This document shows, piece by piece, positions 14,721 to 15,677 of a stretch of DNA of 15,677 bases (position 1 is its first letter; each line of letters begins with the position of its first letter). The stretch lies in assembly GCA_044866075.1 (NCBI GenBank), contig JBIOTQ010000042.1, positions 1 through 15,677 on the forward strand, given 5' to 3'. Position numbers and translations under genes: made by a program. The DNA is from JBASRP01 sp044866075 (lineage in GTDB: Bacteria; Actinomycetota; AC-67). The notes below the pieces were generated by a model. It made no database searches, was not told the DNA's origin, and was given only the letters and a program-made list of their open reading frames with translations.

Positions 14721-15173
14721 TCACCACGGGAGCACGATCTTCGCGTTCGCGATCTCCGCCAGCGGGGTCTCGACCGGTCCTTTGTCGGTCGAGACGCGCA
14801 CGCGCTCGTCTCCCACGTCCTCCAGCGTTCCTTCGTGCTGGCTCTGCGCCAGCACGATCCGTACCCGGCTGCCCAGAGCCCGGCGGAAGTCCGCCGGCGT
14901 CCGCAACGGCCGGTCCAAACCCGGCGAGGTCACCTCGAGCGTGTACCGACCCACGATCGGATCGTCCGCGTCCAGCATGCGCGAGAGCTCCTCGCTCACC
15001 CGCGCGCACGTATCGAGGTCGATGCCTCCCTCACGGTCGGCGACCACCCGGACGAGCTGCGTGCGGCCGCGCTTCACGGCCAGCTCCACCAGCTCGGCGC
15101 CGTGACGCGCGAGCACCGGCTCCACGAGAGACCGGACGCGCTCGCGGAGCGCCTCCGCCTCACGATCCCGCAT
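14721..15173 (-). CDS. rimP: Ribosome maturation factor RimP
   Basis: RimP binds free 30S subunits and helps mature the head and platform during assembly. From the ATG at 15173 it is 150 residues, the same as in E. coli. The N-terminal alpha/beta domain has VEPVLARHGAELVELAV near 18-34 and IDLDTCARVS near 51-60. The hallmark EVTSPGLDRPL is at 80-90, and the C-terminal SH3-like domain includes RVRIVL and IANAKIVLPW. The frame stays open to a GTG at 15254, but those 27 extra residues are Gly/Arg-rich with no family similarity, so I prefer 15173. The ribosome site is weak for both. It is the first gene after the promoter and terminator-like hairpin upstream, and is followed by nusA 55 bases on. 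Confidence 0.93.
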   Translation of the reverse strand: MRDREAEALRERVRSLVEPVLARHGAELVELAVKRGRTQLVRVVADREGGIDLDTCARVSEELSRMLDADDPIVGRYTLEVTSPGLDRPLRTPADFRRALGSRVRIVLAQSQHEGTLEDVGDERVRVSTDKGPVETPLAEIANAKIVLPW

Positions 15174-15274
15174 CGCGGGGTCCCGCCGGCCGCTCCCGGC
15201 GCCACCTCCGGCCTCGGGTTTCTCCCGCACCGGATACCGCGCCCGGTTTCGCACGAGGTCGACCCCCTCGGCCC

Positions 15275-15299
15275 AAATAAAAAGCCGGCGGTCGCCGAC
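15275..15299 (-). terminator. Intrinsic-terminator-like hairpin between proS and rimP
   Basis: On the minus strand GTCGGC-GACC-GCCGGC forms a 6-bp stem (one G-U) with a 4-base loop, followed at once by TTTTTATTT. It is the only hairpin plus T-run I found in the window. It could terminate proS transcripts, but it also lies downstream of the extended -10 at 15331-15336, so it may act as an attenuator for rimP-nusA-infB. Confidence 0.62.
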
Positions 15300-15330
15300 T
15301 TCGCTCAGGCCCTAACCGATTCGAGGCCGA

Positions 15331-15339
15331 ATTATAGCA
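15331..15339 (-). promoter_or_regulatory. Extended -10 promoter (TGCTATAAT) for the rimP-nusA-infB operon
   Basis: TGC-TATAAT on the minus strand is a consensus -10 with the TGn extension, 24 bases after the proS stop. No good -35 is seen (the region is GGC-rich), which an extended -10 can tolerate. Transcription would begin near 15320-15328, giving a leader of about 150 bases before rimP that includes the terminator-like hairpin. A perfect TATAAT in such GC-rich DNA is unlikely by chance, but this is not experimental evidence. Confidence 0.5.
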
Positions 15340-15363
15340 CTCCGGCCGCCGCCGGCCGGGCCC

Positions 15364-15677
15364 TCAGTACGCGACGGCCCAGGTCGCGCGCTCGCCCGCG
15401 GGCTTCCCGCAGACCAGGCAGGCGCCCTCCGTCGCCCCCGGGTCGAGCGGGAGGAAGCGGATGGTCGCCTTGGTGTCCGCTTTCACCTTGTCCTCGCAGG
15501 CGCGATCGCCGCACCAGCCGGCCTCGAGGAAACCGCCGGGGTCTTTGATAAGCGCGGCGAACTCCTCGTAATCCTTCGGCGTGAAGGTGTGTGCGTCCCG
15601 GAAGGCGGCCGCGTCGTCGTAGAGCGCGGCCTGGATCTCGTCCAGAGTCTCGGTCACCTTCGCGGCGACCGCGTTCT
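15364..15677 (-). CDS. proS: Prolyl-tRNA synthetase, archaeal/eukaryotic type, C-terminal end (runs off the window)
   Basis: ProRS attaches proline to tRNA-Pro. Only the last 104 residues are present; the open frame continues through the window edge (ends AAG before GTGACC), so no start is given. The visible part is the C-terminal zinc-binding-type domain of the archaeal/eukaryotic-like ProRS: an amphipathic helix (ETLDEIQAALYDDAAAFRD), then GWCGDRACEDKVKADTKATIRFLP, then CLVCGKPAGERATWAVAY. The four Cys (WCG, ACE and CLVC) and the C-terminal Tyr are typical of this class, which also occurs in Thermus and some Actinobacteria. This is not the bacterial-type enzyme with an insertion editing domain. 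It lies upstream of rimP; an extended -10 and a terminator-like hairpin separate the two. Confidence 0.93.
   Translation of the reverse strand, partial: NAVAAKVTETLDEIQAALYDDAAAFRDAHTFTPKDYEEFAALIKDPGGFLEAGWCGDRACEDKVKADTKATIRFLPLDPGATEGACLVCGKPAGERATWAVAY

Overview
The window is about 15.7 kb of GC-rich bacterial chromosome. It carries the conserved translation and RNA-metabolism cluster, almost entirely on the minus strand. Read in the direction of transcription (right to left) the order is proS (3' end only), rimP, nusA, ylxR, infB, a DUF503/YlxP gene, a membrane-anchored propeller-like protein, rbfA, a DHH phosphoesterase (nrnA), truB, ribF, a broken secreted PD40/TolB-like gene, rpsO, pnp, an M16 zinc peptidase and dapB (5' end only). 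The only gene I believe on the plus strand is an unrecognised five-helix membrane protein between the broken gene and rpsO. The high GC, the gene order, the short NusA, the archaeal-type ProRS C-terminus and the structured leader between rpsO and pnp suggest an Actinomycetota or a neighbouring high-GC phylum, probably an uncultured or deep-branching lineage. I cannot name a genus.

Right part (about 9.3-15.7 kb): transcription termination and antitermination (NusA), initiation (IF-2) and ribosome assembly factors (RimP, RbfA) follow proS. A strong extended -10 promoter and an intrinsic-terminator-like hairpin lie between proS and rimP, so the operon may have its own promoter and an attenuator. 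Several genes overlap by ATGA (ylxR/infB, rbfA/nrnA, truB/ribF), which points to translational coupling. ylxR appears to start at a CTG behind a perfect Shine-Dalgarno sequence.

Middle (about 4.5-9.3 kb): NrnA recycles nanoRNA, TruB makes tRNA pseudouridine 55, and RibF makes FMN and FAD. Three non-canonical genes interrupt the cluster: the membrane-anchored propeller protein before rbfA, the deleted and frameshifted PD40 gene after ribF, and the convergent membrane protein. All three are predicted to be membrane-bound or exported, unlike the cytosolic core genes.

Left part (1-4.5 kb): rpsO and pnp are separated by a 208-base leader holding a long two-part hairpin where the Actino-pnp RNA motif is expected. 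PNPase has an unusual Arg-Gly-Asp-rich tail. The M16 peptidase and dapB follow closely.

Four starts that lack a Shine-Dalgarno sequence (dapB, rpsO, the plus-strand gene, rbfA) have a TANNNT -10 hexamer 6-11 bases upstream, as expected for leaderless or near-leaderless transcripts. I saw no tRNA, rRNA, CRISPR array, insertion sequence or integrase, and no intergenic stretch longer than about 210 bases.
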